Translations under genes and position numbers: made by a program | The notes under the pieces: generated by a model | Told to the model about the DNA's origin: nothing | Database searches by the model: none | Seen by the model: the letters and a program-made list of their open reading frames with translations, nothing else | Shown here: in pieces, positions 16,244-25,868 of the stretch | Position numbering within the stretch: the stretch's first letter is position 1 | Layout of the letters: each line of letters starts with the position of its first letter | Origin: Cellulosilyticum sp. I15G10I2 | Lineage (GTDB): Bacteria > Bacillota > Clostridia > Lachnospirales > Cellulosilyticaceae | NCBI RefSeq assembly: GCF_900095725.1 | Contig: NZ_FMMP01000021.1 | Coordinates: 1 to 53,015 of the forward strand | Direction: 5' to 3' | DNA length: 53,015 nt

Positions 16244-17410
16244 ATGAAGGTTACACTTATACTTGCTCAATGTACAACACAATACTTAAAAGACAGTATA
16301 GCTATTATTACAAGGGTCTTAAAAGAATTAGATGTAGAAGTCACTCAGATACAACTTGATAAACTGCCTTATTTTAATGGCAAAAAGACTAAAGAAATGG
16401 ATCAGGTCGTTCAAAGTATTTATTCGAGTAAAGGTGTTATTGCGATAACACATGTGCCTATGTTATCAATGCATGGGGCTATGCAGACATTTTTTGACTC
16501 GGCAACGATGTATAGTTCAGAAGAATTTGATAAGCCTATTTTAGCGATTACATATAGCGAATGGTTAGGAGAGGTAGAGGCCTCAGAAAAAATTCTTAAA
16601 AACTGGAGTATAATAGGGGGAGCAGAAGGTTATAAAATAGGTCTTAACAAAAACATGGCATTTAGTGATATTTCTCAAAGACTTGAAAGATTAACAGAGG
16701 ATTTCTATAGACTTATGAAACAAGACAGACAGAATATAGCATCAACAGAAAGATGGCTATACAATTATCTGAGGTCAGGACAATCTCTAGAAAGACTAGG
16801 TAGTCCTATTGAAGAAACGAGTATAATACCACAAGAAGAGCAACCTTCTTATATAGCAGAGCCACAAATAAAAAGTTTTGTAGACCTTTTAAAGCAAGAA
16901 AATAAGATTCAAAGTTCAAAGGTGTTAGCTGAAGAGACACCTGCTAATTTATCCACAAAAGAAAAGACGATTAAAGATATAGCACATCTCTTAAAGAAAC
17001 AAGTAAGTGAAGAGCCAGAAGAAGATAATGCTCAGACATTTACTGCTATGAGTGCTGGTATATATAAAAAACCCAGTTTAACAAACATGTCACAAGCAAG
17101 TGTTAAAAGATTGCATCAAATTCCACATTATTTTATAGCTAAACACGATAAGAGTCTAGAAATGGTACTTAAATATACACTTACTAGTTCTAATGAAGAA
17201 GGCTTTATTATTATTAATAATGGAGACTGTGAGTATGTAGAAAATACGACAAGTGCGCCTGTTGTTGAATTTATGCTATCAGAAGAGGTGCTCGCAGAAA
17301 TTTTAGCAAAAAAGATTACGTATCAAAAGGCATTTATGTTAGGCAGGCTTAAAGTAAAAGGAAATTTTGCTATTTTACCCAAACTAGATCAGATTTTTAC
17401 ATCAATATAA
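16244..17410 (+). CDS. Flavodoxin-like / SCP2 sterol-carrier fusion protein
   Basis: This is a 388-aa protein. Residues 1-165 form a flavodoxin-like NAD(P)H:FMN reductase fold: MKVTLILAQCTTQYLKDSIA opens, ITHVPMLSMHGAMQTFFDSA would be the FMN-contact loop, and AITYSEWLGEVEASEK follows. A poorly conserved acidic linker runs from about 170 to 275. The C-terminal 100 residues (LEMVLKYTLTSSNEEGFII to KVKGNFAILPKLDQIFTSI) match SCP2-type lipid-binding folds. A redox domain tethered to a hydrophobic-ligand domain suggests reduction of a lipid-like substrate. That is inference. GGAGG precedes the ATG; the HIT gene follows 13 bases after. Confidence 0.72.
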   Translation: MKVTLILAQCTTQYLKDSIAIITRVLKELDVEVTQIQLDKLPYFNGKKTKEMDQVVQSIYSSKGVIAITHVPMLSMHGAMQTFFDSATMYSSEEFDKPILAITYSEWLGEVEASEKILKNWSIIGGAEGYKIGLNKNMAFSDISQRLERLTEDFYRLMKQDRQNIASTERWLYNYLRSGQSLERLGSPIEETSIIPQEEQPSYIAEPQIKSFVDLLKQENKIQSSKVLAEETPANLSTKEKTIKDIAHLLKKQVSEEPEEDNAQTFTAMSAGIYKKPSLTNMSQASVKRLHQIPHYFIAKHDKSLEMVLKYTLTSSNEEGFIIINNGDCEYVENTTSAPVVEFMLSEEVLAEILAKKITYQKAFMLGRLKVKGNFAILPKLDQIFTSI

Positions 17411-17423
17411 AAGGAGATAAGAA

Positions 17424-17846
17424 ATGAAAGAAGAGTGTATTTTTTGCAAAATTATTAGTGGAGATATTCCCTCATTTACAATTTATGAGGATGAGAGGTA
17501 TAAAGTGATATTAGATAGGTTTCCAACATCTCCAGGACATGCGCTTATTTTGCCTAAAAGTCATCATGTAGATATATTTGACATGCCGGATGAAACGGCA
17601 TATGGTATGTATCCATTAGCTAAGAAGATAGCGGTGCTTCTTAGTAAGGCGATGCAAGCAGATGGCATCAATATAGTTCAGAATAATGGAGAAGCTGCTG
17701 GACAAGCAGTGTTTCACTTTCACCTGCATCTCATTCCAAGAAAATATGGAGATGGGGTAAGACTTAATCAAACATCTGGTCAGGATACTACTATCGAGGA
17801 ATTGGCTGAGGTATTTGAAAAAATTAAAAGTTGTGGATCAATATAG
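17424..17846 (+). CDS. HIT-family nucleotide hydrolase (HinT-like)
   Basis: This 140-aa protein has the full HIT signature HFHLHLIPR, with H98, H100 and H102 as the catalytic triad. It also has CIFCKIISGDIP at the N-terminus, PGHALILPKSHH and NIVQNNGEAAGQAV. It is likely a cytoplasmic phosphoramidase acting on AMP- or GMP-linked substrates. It is probably translated from the same mRNA as the flavodoxin-SCP2 gene and ends at a shared bidirectional terminator. Confidence 0.93.
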   Translation: MKEECIFCKIISGDIPSFTIYEDERYKVILDRFPTSPGHALILPKSHHVDIFDMPDETAYGMYPLAKKIAVLLSKAMQADGINIVQNNGEAAGQAVFHFHLHLIPRKYGDGVRLNQTSGQDTTIEELAEVFEKIKSCGSI

Positions 17847-17879
17847 ATTTCACATTTTAAAATATAACTTTGTTTTATA

Positions 17880-17927
17880 AAATACCAAAAGCTCCCTTTT
17901 GCAAACAAAAGGGAGCTTTTGGTATTT
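17880..17927. terminator. Bidirectional terminator
   Basis: A perfect 22-bp stem joins 17880-17901 and 17906-17927 around a CAAA loop, with A-rich and T-rich flanks. It serves the convergent HIT and asnB genes. Confidence 0.92.
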
Positions 17928-17936
17928 TATCATGTT

Positions 17937-19769
17937 TTAAATAGATTCACCAAAGTACTCTTTATACCATATCAGGAACATAAAGACAGTCCAGATTTTA
18001 CGGCTGTTATCTGCTTTACCTTTGCGGTGATTATCGAGTAAACTAATAAGTGCCTTAGTATCGAAATACTTATCTGCTACGCCGCTTGTAAAAGTATCTT
18101 TGACAATATTGTAGTAGGTATCTTCTTTAAGCCATACTCTTATAGGAACAGGAAAACCTAATTTTTTCTTATTAGCTACTGCTTGTGGCAGATTGCGTTT
18201 GGCAGCCAGCCTCATAGCATATTTAGTGTTTTCTTTATTAACTTTATACTTGACCGGAATTTTCGAGGCTATTTCAAACACCTTTTTATCTAAGAAAGGT
18301 ACACGAAGCTCGAGTGAATGCGCCATACTCATCTTATCTGCTTTAAGGAGAATATCCCCAGCAAGCCACATATGCATATCCAGATACTGCATTTTAGTCA
18401 CATCTTCTTTTGTTTTAACCTTATCATAAATAGGTTTTACAAACTCAAAAGGGTCTTTAGCAGAGGTTGTTACTTTAAGGAGTGCTTTACGTTCTTTCAC
18501 AGAGAACATGTAGGCATTACCTACAAAACGCTCTTCAATATCTTTGCTTGCGCGAATTAAGAAGTTTTTACCTTTAAAACTAAAGGGGACAAGCTGAACT
18601 GCGGTAGCTAAAAATTTACGAAAAGCTTTAGGAAGACTTCGATATTTTGCAGTATCTATAGGTTCTTTATAGATATTGTATCCTCCAAAGAGCTCGTCCG
18701 CACCTTCACCGGATAAAACCCCTTTAACATGCTTGCTTGCAAGTTCACTTACAAAATACAAAGCAACTGCAGAAGGATCCGCTAAGGGTTCATCCATATG
18801 GTACTGTACTTTAGGAAGTACTTGCCAATATTCTTCCGGAGAGATTACTTTGTGTTTATTAGGAATGTTAATTTCTTTAGAGAGTTCTTTGGCATAACTT
18901 ATTTCGTTATAATTTTCGTTATCAAAGCCTACAGTAAAAGTATTATCACCATTAAAGCAGCTTGCCACATAGCTTGAATCAACACCGCTGGATAAGAAAC
19001 AACCTACTTCTACATCGCTGATTTTATGAGCTTCTATAGACTCTTTCATCCCTGCATCTATAGTGTCTACAAAGTCTTCAAGGGTACCATCTGTTTCATT
19101 AAAAACAGGCTCCCAATAACGGTTTATAGTCATTTTGCCTTCTTTAAGCACAAAGAAGTGAGCGGGAGGAAGTTTGAAAATATCTTTAAAAAACGTTTCA
19201 GGAAGTGCAGAATACTGAAACGTAAGATAAGTTTCAAGAGCTTCTTCGTTAAGTTCTTTTTTGACCCCGGGGTGATCAAGTATAGATTTGATCTCAGAAG
19301 CATATACAAAACTATTGTTAAAAAGCGTGTAGTAAAAAGGTTTTATACCAAAAAAATCTCTTGCGCCAAATAAGGTCTGTTCTTCTTTGTCCCAAATGAC
19401 AAAAGCAAACATACCTCTTAAATGGGATAAAAGATCTGTGCCGTATTCTTCATAGCCATGTATAAGGACTTCGGAGTCGCTATGGGTTTTAAAGACATGA
19501 CCAGCTGCGATAAGTTTTTCTCTAATCGCTTGAAAGTTATAGATTTCTCCATTAAAGGTAAGTACAAAACGACCATCTTCGTTATAAATGGGCTGTGCAC
19601 CAGCGGCAAGATCTAGGAAACTAAGGCGTCGAAATCCCATTCCAATATAATCATCTATATATTTACCAGAACTATCTGGTCCACGATGCGCTATTTTATC
19701 CATCATATTTGTTAAGACTAAATCTTTATCATCTAAATTTGTATCTATAAAGCCACAAAAGCCACACAT
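17937..19769 (-). CDS. asnB: Asparagine synthase (glutamine-hydrolysing)
   Basis: This 610-aa protein converts aspartate, glutamine and ATP to asparagine. The start at 19769 gives MCGFCGF, so Cys2 becomes the N-terminal nucleophile; AAGGAG lies upstream, and the longer frame reading back to 19847 is not needed. The class II amidotransferase half has RRLSFLD, FNGEIYN and the SDSEV loop. The synthetase half has the PP-loop SSGVDSSYVA, then VGFDNENYNE, GEGADELFGGY and a C-terminal HRKGKADNSRKIW. It is convergent with the HIT gene and divergent from the YesN regulator. Confidence 0.95.
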   Translation of the reverse strand: MCGFCGFIDTNLDDKDLVLTNMMDKIAHRGPDSSGKYIDDYIGMGFRRLSFLDLAAGAQPIYNEDGRFVLTFNGEIYNFQAIREKLIAAGHVFKTHSDSEVLIHGYEEYGTDLLSHLRGMFAFVIWDKEEQTLFGARDFFGIKPFYYTLFNNSFVYASEIKSILDHPGVKKELNEEALETYLTFQYSALPETFFKDIFKLPPAHFFVLKEGKMTINRYWEPVFNETDGTLEDFVDTIDAGMKESIEAHKISDVEVGCFLSSGVDSSYVASCFNGDNTFTVGFDNENYNEISYAKELSKEINIPNKHKVISPEEYWQVLPKVQYHMDEPLADPSAVALYFVSELASKHVKGVLSGEGADELFGGYNIYKEPIDTAKYRSLPKAFRKFLATAVQLVPFSFKGKNFLIRASKDIEERFVGNAYMFSVKERKALLKVTTSAKDPFEFVKPIYDKVKTKEDVTKMQYLDMHMWLAGDILLKADKMSMAHSLELRVPFLDKKVFEIASKIPVKYKVNKENTKYAMRLAAKRNLPQAVANKKKLGFPVPIRVWLKEDTYYNIVKDTFTSGVADKYFDTKALISLLDNHRKGKADNSRKIWTVFMFLIWYKEYFGESI

Positions 19770-19803
19770 ATGTAAGGGCTCCTTTCTTAAGATATACACA
19801 ATG

Positions 19804-19832
19804 ACTTTAACATATATCTCGTCTAAAATCAA
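19804..19832 (-). promoter_or_regulatory. Possible asnB promoter
   Basis: On the minus strand TTGATT (19832-19827) is 17 bases from TAAAGT (19809-19804). This is moderately good and sits 35 bases before the start codon. The rest of the 19770-20097 gap is AT-rich with no gene seen. Confidence 0.4.
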
Positions 19833-19985
19833 TCTGATGATTAACATACTGTTAGAGTATTACCGGCAAATCATATAATAAACATGTTTAGAAAAATATA
19901 TTAAAAATTTATTAGGACAATCCCTATAAAATAAAATTCTAAAATATAAAGCTTGTGGAAAGTTATAAAAATAGTTAAGATATAC

Positions 19986-20014
19986 TTAAACCCTTTGGTA
20001 ATATATGATATAAT
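19986..20014 (+). promoter_or_regulatory. Predicted extended -10 promoter of the YesN/YesM operon
   Basis: TGATATAAT ends at 20014, a consensus extended -10 element. A weak -35 TTAAAC lies 17 bases upstream. Confidence 0.5.
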
Positions 20015-20097
20015 TATATTGTTTGGACATGGCAGTTTATAATGTTCTTTAAATAGAGGGACAAGTGGCTTACTGGGTGCAGCATAGGAGGAAAGAA

Positions 20098-21720
20098 ATG
20101 AGTCTGTATAAAATACTTTTAGTAGATGATGAAGAAGAGATCCGAAAAGGGATAATTAAAAAGATAAAATGGGAAGAGTTAGGCTTTTGTGTTATTGGAG
20201 AAGCTGAAAATGGTGTAGAAGCTCTTGATATTATCGATAAAACGGTTCCGGATATTGTTTTTACAGATATTAGAATGCCTTTTATGGATGGTATTAAACT
20301 TGCTGAAAATATTAAATATCGTTTTCCTACTACAAAAGTAATTATACTATCAGGTTTTGATGATTTCGAATATGCACAAATAGCTATTAAGCTTGGGGTT
20401 ATGCGCTATATTTTAAAGCCTATTAATTCTATCGAGATGAATGAGATTCTAAGAGAACTTAAAGGCATATTAGATGAAGAGATATTAGCCATAAATAACA
20501 TAGAAAATCTTAAAATAAACTATCAAAAAAGCTTGCCGCTTTTAAGGGAACGCTTCTTAAATCATTGGATTACAGAGTATGTAACAGAGGAAGTTATTGC
20601 TGAGAATATAAGTAATTTTGAACTAAGCTTAGCAGCAGACAGATTTATTGCAGCGGTGATTAGGCCAGATGATTTTAATAAGGAAACAGCAGACTCTAAT
20701 TTAGCCAAAAATAAAAGTTTATTAAAAATAGCTATTTTTAATATTTGTGAAGAGATTGTTAATCTTAAAGATTTAGGTATCGCCTTTATGAAGATGAACG
20801 AAATCGTACTTATTATCCCTCTCCTAGAAGGGGATGATTTAAAAACAAATGAAATGATATTTTTAGGATTAGATCAAATTAGAGCCACAGTGCAGAAGTA
20901 TTTAAATACAACGATTACAATAGGTGTAGGAACAGTATGTACGAATAAACCTATGCTTTATAAATCCTATGAAGAGGCTGTGGCGGCGCTTGATTATACA
21001 GTCATTGTGGGAAGTAATAGAATTATTTATATAGAAGATATAGAGCCTGCGCACTCTTTTGAAGTAGTTTTTAATGAAAAGGATGAAAGAGAACTTTTAG
21101 CAGCTATTAGAATAGGGAATGCCAATCAGATTGAAGAAGTTATTAGTATGTTGGTTGGCAGAATAGAAGGGGTCACGCTGGCACTTAAAGACTATCAGCT
21201 TTATATACTGGACATTATATCCAGTATTCTTAAATTAAAAAGAACGATGGAACTTGGTTTATCCAGCTTGTTTAATAAAGAAGATAATTTTTTAACTATT
21301 ATTAATAACTTTAAAACCAAAGAAGAAATAAAGGAATGGCTTTGTAATATTTGTATTATACTATCAAAAGAAATTTCTCTTAAAAGAAATACGAATAAAA
21401 ATGAACTCATAGAACGCGCTAAGGAATATATTAAACAAAACTATTCTGATGAAGAATTAAGTGCGGAGAAGCTATGCAACTACCTGCATATCTCCACGAA
21501 CTATTTTTCTGCTCTTTTTAAGAAAGAAACCAAACTTACATTTACAAATTATTTAACACTCATTAGAATTGATAAGGCAAAAGAGCTCTTAAGAACCACT
21601 GAACTTAAGGCTTTTGATATAGGCAACAAGGTAGGCTATTCAGAAGGACATTACTTTAGTTATGTATTCAAGAAAGCTACTGGTATATCACCAACGGAGT
21701 ATAGAAATGGCAAAGTCTAA
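20098..21720 (+). CDS. yesN: Response regulator, YesN/AraC type
   Basis: This is a 540-aa protein from ATG 20098, preceded by AGGAGG. The receiver domain (1-120) has the acidic pair D10-D11, the phospho-acceptor D57 in VFTDIRMP and the conserved K107 in ILKPIN. A middle region (about 150-400) contains GGDEF-like alpha/beta elements typical of long YesN proteins (ITIGVGTVCTNKPMLYKSYE). The end is an AraC pair of helix-turn-helices, with YLHISTNYFSALFKKET and IGNKVGYSEGHYFSYVFKKA. It overlaps the kinase gene by 14 bases. Likely target: the downstream mgl genes. Confidence 0.92.
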   Translation: MSLYKILLVDDEEEIRKGIIKKIKWEELGFCVIGEAENGVEALDIIDKTVPDIVFTDIRMPFMDGIKLAENIKYRFPTTKVIILSGFDDFEYAQIAIKLGVMRYILKPINSIEMNEILRELKGILDEEILAINNIENLKINYQKSLPLLRERFLNHWITEYVTEEVIAENISNFELSLAADRFIAAVIRPDDFNKETADSNLAKNKSLLKIAIFNICEEIVNLKDLGIAFMKMNEIVLIIPLLEGDDLKTNEMIFLGLDQIRATVQKYLNTTITIGVGTVCTNKPMLYKSYEEAVAALDYTVIVGSNRIIYIEDIEPAHSFEVVFNEKDERELLAAIRIGNANQIEEVISMLVGRIEGVTLALKDYQLYILDIISSILKLKRTMELGLSSLFNKEDNFLTIINNFKTKEEIKEWLCNICIILSKEISLKRNTNKNELIERAKEYIKQNYSDEELSAEKLCNYLHISTNYFSALFKKETKLTFTNYLTLIRIDKAKELLRTTELKAFDIGNKVGYSEGHYFSYVFKKATGISPTEYRNGKV

Positions 21721-23440
21721 CAGACAAGATAAAATCTCAAAGTTAAAAAGTATTAAGTCACTGATGATTATTTACTTTACAACCATTATTGTCATTGGCA
21801 TGCTTTTTACAGGCGTTTCACTTTATGAAAAATTTAGTTCTACCTCAGAAGCCTATGCAAGTAAAGCCGTGGATCAGCTGCTTACTCAGGTTAAATATAG
21901 TTTAGATACGTATACGCGTAACATGATGAATGTCTCAAATACGCTCTATTATAAAATTATTAAAAAGCAAAATATAGCAAGTAATAATTTTGCAAGTGAA
22001 ATGAATGTTATTCAAACAACTAATAATGATATTGCAAGCCTTGTACTCTTTAAGAGTAATGGTGAACTGATAGCAAACAGTCAGTATGCTAAACTGAAAG
22101 AAGGAATAGATGTAACCCAGCAAAAATGGTTTCAAAATTCGCTCAATAGACCAGAAAATATTCATTTTTCAAGCCCTCATAAACAAGATTTATTTGAAGG
22201 TCATGATCAGTGGGTGATATCATTAAGTAGAGCTGTATCACTTAATGAAAATGGCAGAATTATACAAGGCGTTTTGCTTGTAGATATGAACATGAAAGGG
22301 ATTGAAAATATATGTGGTGCTATTTCAGAAGATGATGTAGGCAGTATCTCGATATTATCTTCAAGCGGCAGCATGATTTATGGTGATGAGAACCAAATAG
22401 GTCTTTATGATGAACAACTTGCTTATTGGGAAGATGGCAACTACACACGTAGAATAGATGGTAAAAGACTACTTGTTACTGTTAAAACAGCTGGCTATAC
22501 AGGATGGAAGATTGTAGCTACATGGAGGCTGGATAAAATTTTATTTACCTACACGGAATTAAACCGTTTTCTAATTATTGTTTTAATGATAGGCATTGTG
22601 ATGTGTGTAATAGGGACCCTTTTTATCTCGTCACGACTATCTTCCCCGCTTTATAAATTGCAAAAGTCTATGAACCTTGTAGAAGAAGGCAGATTTGATA
22701 TACAAATAGATGAGAGTGGTGAGTATATTGTTTCACATCTAGCAAAGAGCTTTAATGCGATGGTAAGCAGGATAAAAGAGCTCATGCATGAGATTGTTAT
22801 AGAGCAAGATGATAAGCGTAAGAAAGAGTTAGAAGCTCTTCAATCTCAAATCAATCCTCATTTTCTTTATAATACGCTTGACTCTATTATATGGCTTGCA
22901 GAAAGTGATAAAATAGAAGAAGCGATTATGATGATTACAGCCCTATCAAGATTTTTCAGAATAGGTATAAGTTCTGGAAGAAATATCATTACAGTAAGAG
23001 AAGAACTTGAACATGCTAGAAACTATTTAGCTATCCAAAAGATAAGATATAAAAACAAGTTTGAATTTAATATTAAAACAGATGAAGAGGCGCTTAATGC
23101 CAAAACATTAAAGCTTATTTTACAGCCCCTTATTGAAAATGCATTATATCATGGTATTGAATATATACTTGAAAAAGGAGAGATAAACATCTCTGTGAAA
23201 GTTGATGCGGATAAGCTTATTTATGAAATAAGTGATAATGGCATAGGTATGTCAGAAGAAACACGGCTGAAGCTTTTTGATAAAGAACAAGAGATAAAAA
23301 CAAAGGGATCAGGCGTAGGTGTTAAAAATGTTAATGAGAGAATAAAATTATATTATGGACAAGATTATGGCATGCAAGTAGAAAGTAAGCTTGAAGAAGG
23401 AACAACCATATACATCAAAATACCTTTAACTTATACTTGA
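21707..23440 (+). CDS. yesM: Sensor histidine kinase, YesM/LytS family
   Basis: This is a 577-aa membrane kinase from ATG 21707, with GGAG eight bases upstream. TM1 is at about 19-40 and TM2 at 287-308, with an extracellular Cache-like sensor of about 245 residues between them. A HAMP segment (SSRLSSPLYKLQKSMNLVEE) leads to the His_kinase box QSQINPHFLYNTLDS with H385. The HATPase part has LILQPLIENALYHG, ISDNGIGMS and GSGVGVKNVNERIKLYYG. It phosphorylates the YesN partner encoded in the overlapping gene. The following binding protein may relay sugar status to its sensor domain. Confidence 0.92.
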   Translation: MAKSNRQDKISKLKSIKSLMIIYFTTIIVIGMLFTGVSLYEKFSSTSEAYASKAVDQLLTQVKYSLDTYTRNMMNVSNTLYYKIIKKQNIASNNFASEMNVIQTTNNDIASLVLFKSNGELIANSQYAKLKEGIDVTQQKWFQNSLNRPENIHFSSPHKQDLFEGHDQWVISLSRAVSLNENGRIIQGVLLVDMNMKGIENICGAISEDDVGSISILSSSGSMIYGDENQIGLYDEQLAYWEDGNYTRRIDGKRLLVTVKTAGYTGWKIVATWRLDKILFTYTELNRFLIIVLMIGIVMCVIGTLFISSRLSSPLYKLQKSMNLVEEGRFDIQIDESGEYIVSHLAKSFNAMVSRIKELMHEIVIEQDDKRKKELEALQSQINPHFLYNTLDSIIWLAESDKIEEAIMMITALSRFFRIGISSGRNIITVREELEHARNYLAIQKIRYKNKFEFNIKTDEEALNAKTLKLILQPLIENALYHGIEYILEKGEINISVKVDADKLIYEISDNGIGMSEETRLKLFDKEQEIKTKGSGVGVKNVNERIKLYYGQDYGMQVESKLEEGTTIYIKIPLTYT

Positions 23441-23487
23441 TTTTAGAATCTTTAGAGAATAGGGGCTAAATATAAGGAGGGATTAGA

Positions 23488-24543
23488 ATGAGGGGAAGTT
23501 TTAAAAAGATAAAGTCTCTAATACTAGTAAGTATTACGGGGCTGTTAAGTTTAGGGGGATGCATGCCTTTATCTATTACAGATACTTCTTTAGCGTCTGC
23601 AAAAAATCAGATGAGAGTGGGGGTAGTACTTTATAATGCTGCGGATCCTTTTGTTATGAATATAGCTGATAGTATTACGAGGTACGCAGAAGAAGAACAA
23701 GAACTTTCGCAAGGCAAGATTATAATTGATGTGCTGGATAGTAAAAATGATCAGCAGCTTCAAAATACACAAATAGATGAACTTATTAAACAAAAATATG
23801 ATGCTATAGCTATTAATATAGTTGATCGTGCAGAGTCAGCTAATGTTATTGATAAAGTAAAAGAGGCTAAAATCCCTGTCGTTTTTTTTAATAGAGAACC
23901 TGTACCACAAGATATGAATAAGTGGGATCAGGTTTATTACATAGGCGCGCATGCTGCAGAGGCGGGAGAGATGCAAGGTCAGATACTTCTTGATGCGATT
24001 ACTGGTGGTATGAAAATTGACAGAAATGGCGATGGCATCATTCAGTATGTCATGCTAGAAGGAGAGCCTGGTCATCAAGACAGCATTTTAAGATCTTATC
24101 ATAGTATTAAGGTTTTAGAGGATGCGGCAATTAAAACAGAAAACCTGGCTATGGATACGGCTATGTGGCAGCGAGGGGAAGCGAAAGATAAAATATTAGA
24201 ATGGATCGAGCAGTTTGAAAATCATATAGAAGTTATTTTATCTAATAATGATGAAATGGCGCTGGGAGCAATAGAGGCTTTGGAAGCAAGAGGCTATTTT
24301 AAAGATAATAAAAGTATTCCAGTAATAGGAGTTGACGGATTAACCCAAGCACTGCAAGCTATAAAAGATGATAAGATGCTGGGGACGGTTTTAAATAATG
24401 CGGATGCGCAAGGAAAAGCTATTTTTGGCAAGTTGTATAATTTGTCTACAGGCGCGCAGTCTCAAATTGTATTAGATTATGAGAATGACGGGAAGTATCT
24501 ATGGATACCTCATAAAATAATTACTAAAGAGGCCATAAACTAA
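23488..24543 (+). CDS. Sugar-binding lipoprotein, probable sensor component of the two-component system
   Basis: This 351-aa member of the ribose/galactose-binding family has a lipobox, LSLGGC, near residue 26. VGVVLYNAADPFVMNIADSI opens the domain, and a calcium loop DRNGDGIIQYV is followed by LEGEPGHQDS. It is a clear paralogue of the transporter binding protein encoded next. It is cotranscribed with the kinase pair and separated from mglB by a terminator. That arrangement resembles the XylFII-LytS/YesN system, in which a dedicated binding protein signals to the kinase instead of feeding the transporter. The sensing role is inference. Confidence 0.8.
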   Translation: MRGSFKKIKSLILVSITGLLSLGGCMPLSITDTSLASAKNQMRVGVVLYNAADPFVMNIADSITRYAEEEQELSQGKIIIDVLDSKNDQQLQNTQIDELIKQKYDAIAINIVDRAESANVIDKVKEAKIPVVFFNREPVPQDMNKWDQVYYIGAHAAEAGEMQGQILLDAITGGMKIDRNGDGIIQYVMLEGEPGHQDSILRSYHSIKVLEDAAIKTENLAMDTAMWQRGEAKDKILEWIEQFENHIEVILSNNDEMALGAIEALEARGYFKDNKSIPVIGVDGLTQALQAIKDDKMLGTVLNNADAQGKAIFGKLYNLSTGAQSQIVLDYENDGKYLWIPHKIITKEAIN

Positions 24544-24573
24544 GTAAAAAATTATAACAAAGTGGATAAAAAA

Positions 24574-24617
24574 TAATACCTGGAGTATGAAAGTATACTT
24601 TGGGTATTCTTTTTTTA
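24574..24617 (+). terminator. Intrinsic terminator between sensor and transport genes
   Basis: AATACCTGGAGTAT pairs imperfectly with ATACTTTGGGTATT, followed by seven T residues. Confidence 0.75.
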
Positions 24618-24670
24618 GGTAAAAATAACACATAACATCATAAGAAAACTTATTCAAGTTAGAAGTATTT

Positions 24671-24688
24671 ATGAGTACAATGAGTACA
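24671..24688. repeat. Tandem 9-mer before mglB
   Basis: ATGAGTACA occurs twice without a gap (24671-24679, 24680-24688), about 47 bases before the mglB start. It could be the YesN binding site, since AraC-type regulators favour direct repeats. That assignment is inference. Confidence 0.35.
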
Positions 24689-24734
24689 GATACACAAACA
24701 AGTATCCAAAACATAATACTCAAGGGGGAAAAAA

Positions 24735-25784
24735 ATGAGAAAAATATTTAGTTTTTTACTTATCGCAACAATGGCTATGGGAATAACAGCTTGCTCACCA
24801 AGTAAACCAGCAGCAGACACTAGTGCACCAGCAGAAAGTGCAAAAACTGAGGCTGCAGCACCAGCGTCAGAGGAGTTGCCACTTATCGGAGTAACTATTT
24901 ATAAATATGATGATAACTTTATGTCTTTTGTAAGACAAAACATTGAAAAAGCAGCAGATGGTAAAGCACAGCTTATCATGAATGATTCACAAAATGACCA
25001 AGCAAAACAAAATGATCAAGTAGATGCAATGATTGCAAAAGGCGTTAAAGCACTTGCTATTAACTTAGTTGACCCAGGTGCAGCACCAGCAATAGCAGAA
25101 AAAGCAAAAGCAGCAGGTATCCCTGTAATCTTCTTTAATAAAGAATATCCAGATGGTACTGATAAAGTTGGGTATGATAATGCTTGGTATGTTGGAACAA
25201 CATCAGCTGAATCAGGTGTAATCCAAGGTGAACTTATCGTAGATGCATGGAAAGCTAATGCAAACTGGGATAAAAATGGTGATGGCAAAATGCAATATGT
25301 AATGCTTATGGGTGAACCAGGACATCCAGATGCTGAAGCAAGAACAAAATATTCAGTAGATACAGTTGTAGCAGCTGGTATTGAAGTACAAGAACTTGCT
25401 AAGCAAACAGGTATGTGGGATGCAGCGAAAGGTAAAGAGCTTATGGAAACATGGCTTGCAGCTCATGGTGATAATATTGAAATGATTATCTGTAACAATG
25501 ATGGTATGGCTTTAGGCGCTGTAGAAGCTTTAAAAGCTGCTGGATACTTTGAAGGCGATAAATTTATGCCGGTTGTTGGTGTAGATGCTATCCCAGAAGC
25601 ACTTGACCTTGTTGAAAAAGGACAAATGGCTGGTACAGTACTTAATGATGCTGACAATCAAGGTAAAGCAACTTTAGAGTTAGCGGTTAATGCAGCCCTT
25701 GGCAAAGATGTTGTTGAAGGAACAAACTGGGTATTAGATGCAACTAGAGCTGTTCGTGTACCTTATGTAGCTGTAACAAAATAA
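24735..25784 (+). CDS. mglB: Galactose/glucose-type ABC transporter substrate-binding lipoprotein
   Basis: This 349-aa lipoprotein has the lipobox GITAC at about residues 16-20, followed by an Ala/Ser/Pro linker to about 47. The binding domain has [20 protein letters not shown], a calcium-binding loop [20 protein letters not shown] and [14 protein letters not shown], all hallmarks of Mgl[21 protein letters not shown] follows. It captures a hexose outside the membrane for MglAC. It starts its own unit behind a terminator and is followed by mglA and mglC. Confidence 0.92.
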   Translation: MRKIFSFLLIATMAMGITACSPSKPAADTSAPAESAKTEAAAPASEELPLIGVTIYKYDDNFMSFVRQNIEKAADGKAQLIMNDSQNDQAKQNDQVDAMIAKGVKALAINLVDPGAAPAIAEKAKAAGIPVIFFNKEYPDGTDKVGYDNAWYVGTTSAESGVIQGELIVDAWKANANWDKNGDGKMQYVMLMGEPGHPDAEARTKYSVDTVVAAGIEVQELAKQTGMWDAAKGKELMETWLAAHGDNIEMIICNNDGMALGAVEALKAAGYFEGDKFMPVVGVDAIPEALDLVEKGQMAGTVLNDADNQGKATLELAVNAALGKDVVEGTNWVLDATRAVRVPYVAVTK

Positions 25785-25868
25785 TTACTTATTTAATGTG
25801 CAGGCAAGGACCCAAACTGAAGTTCTTGTCTGCAAAATATTTTATAGTAAAGTGTGGTGAACTCTATA

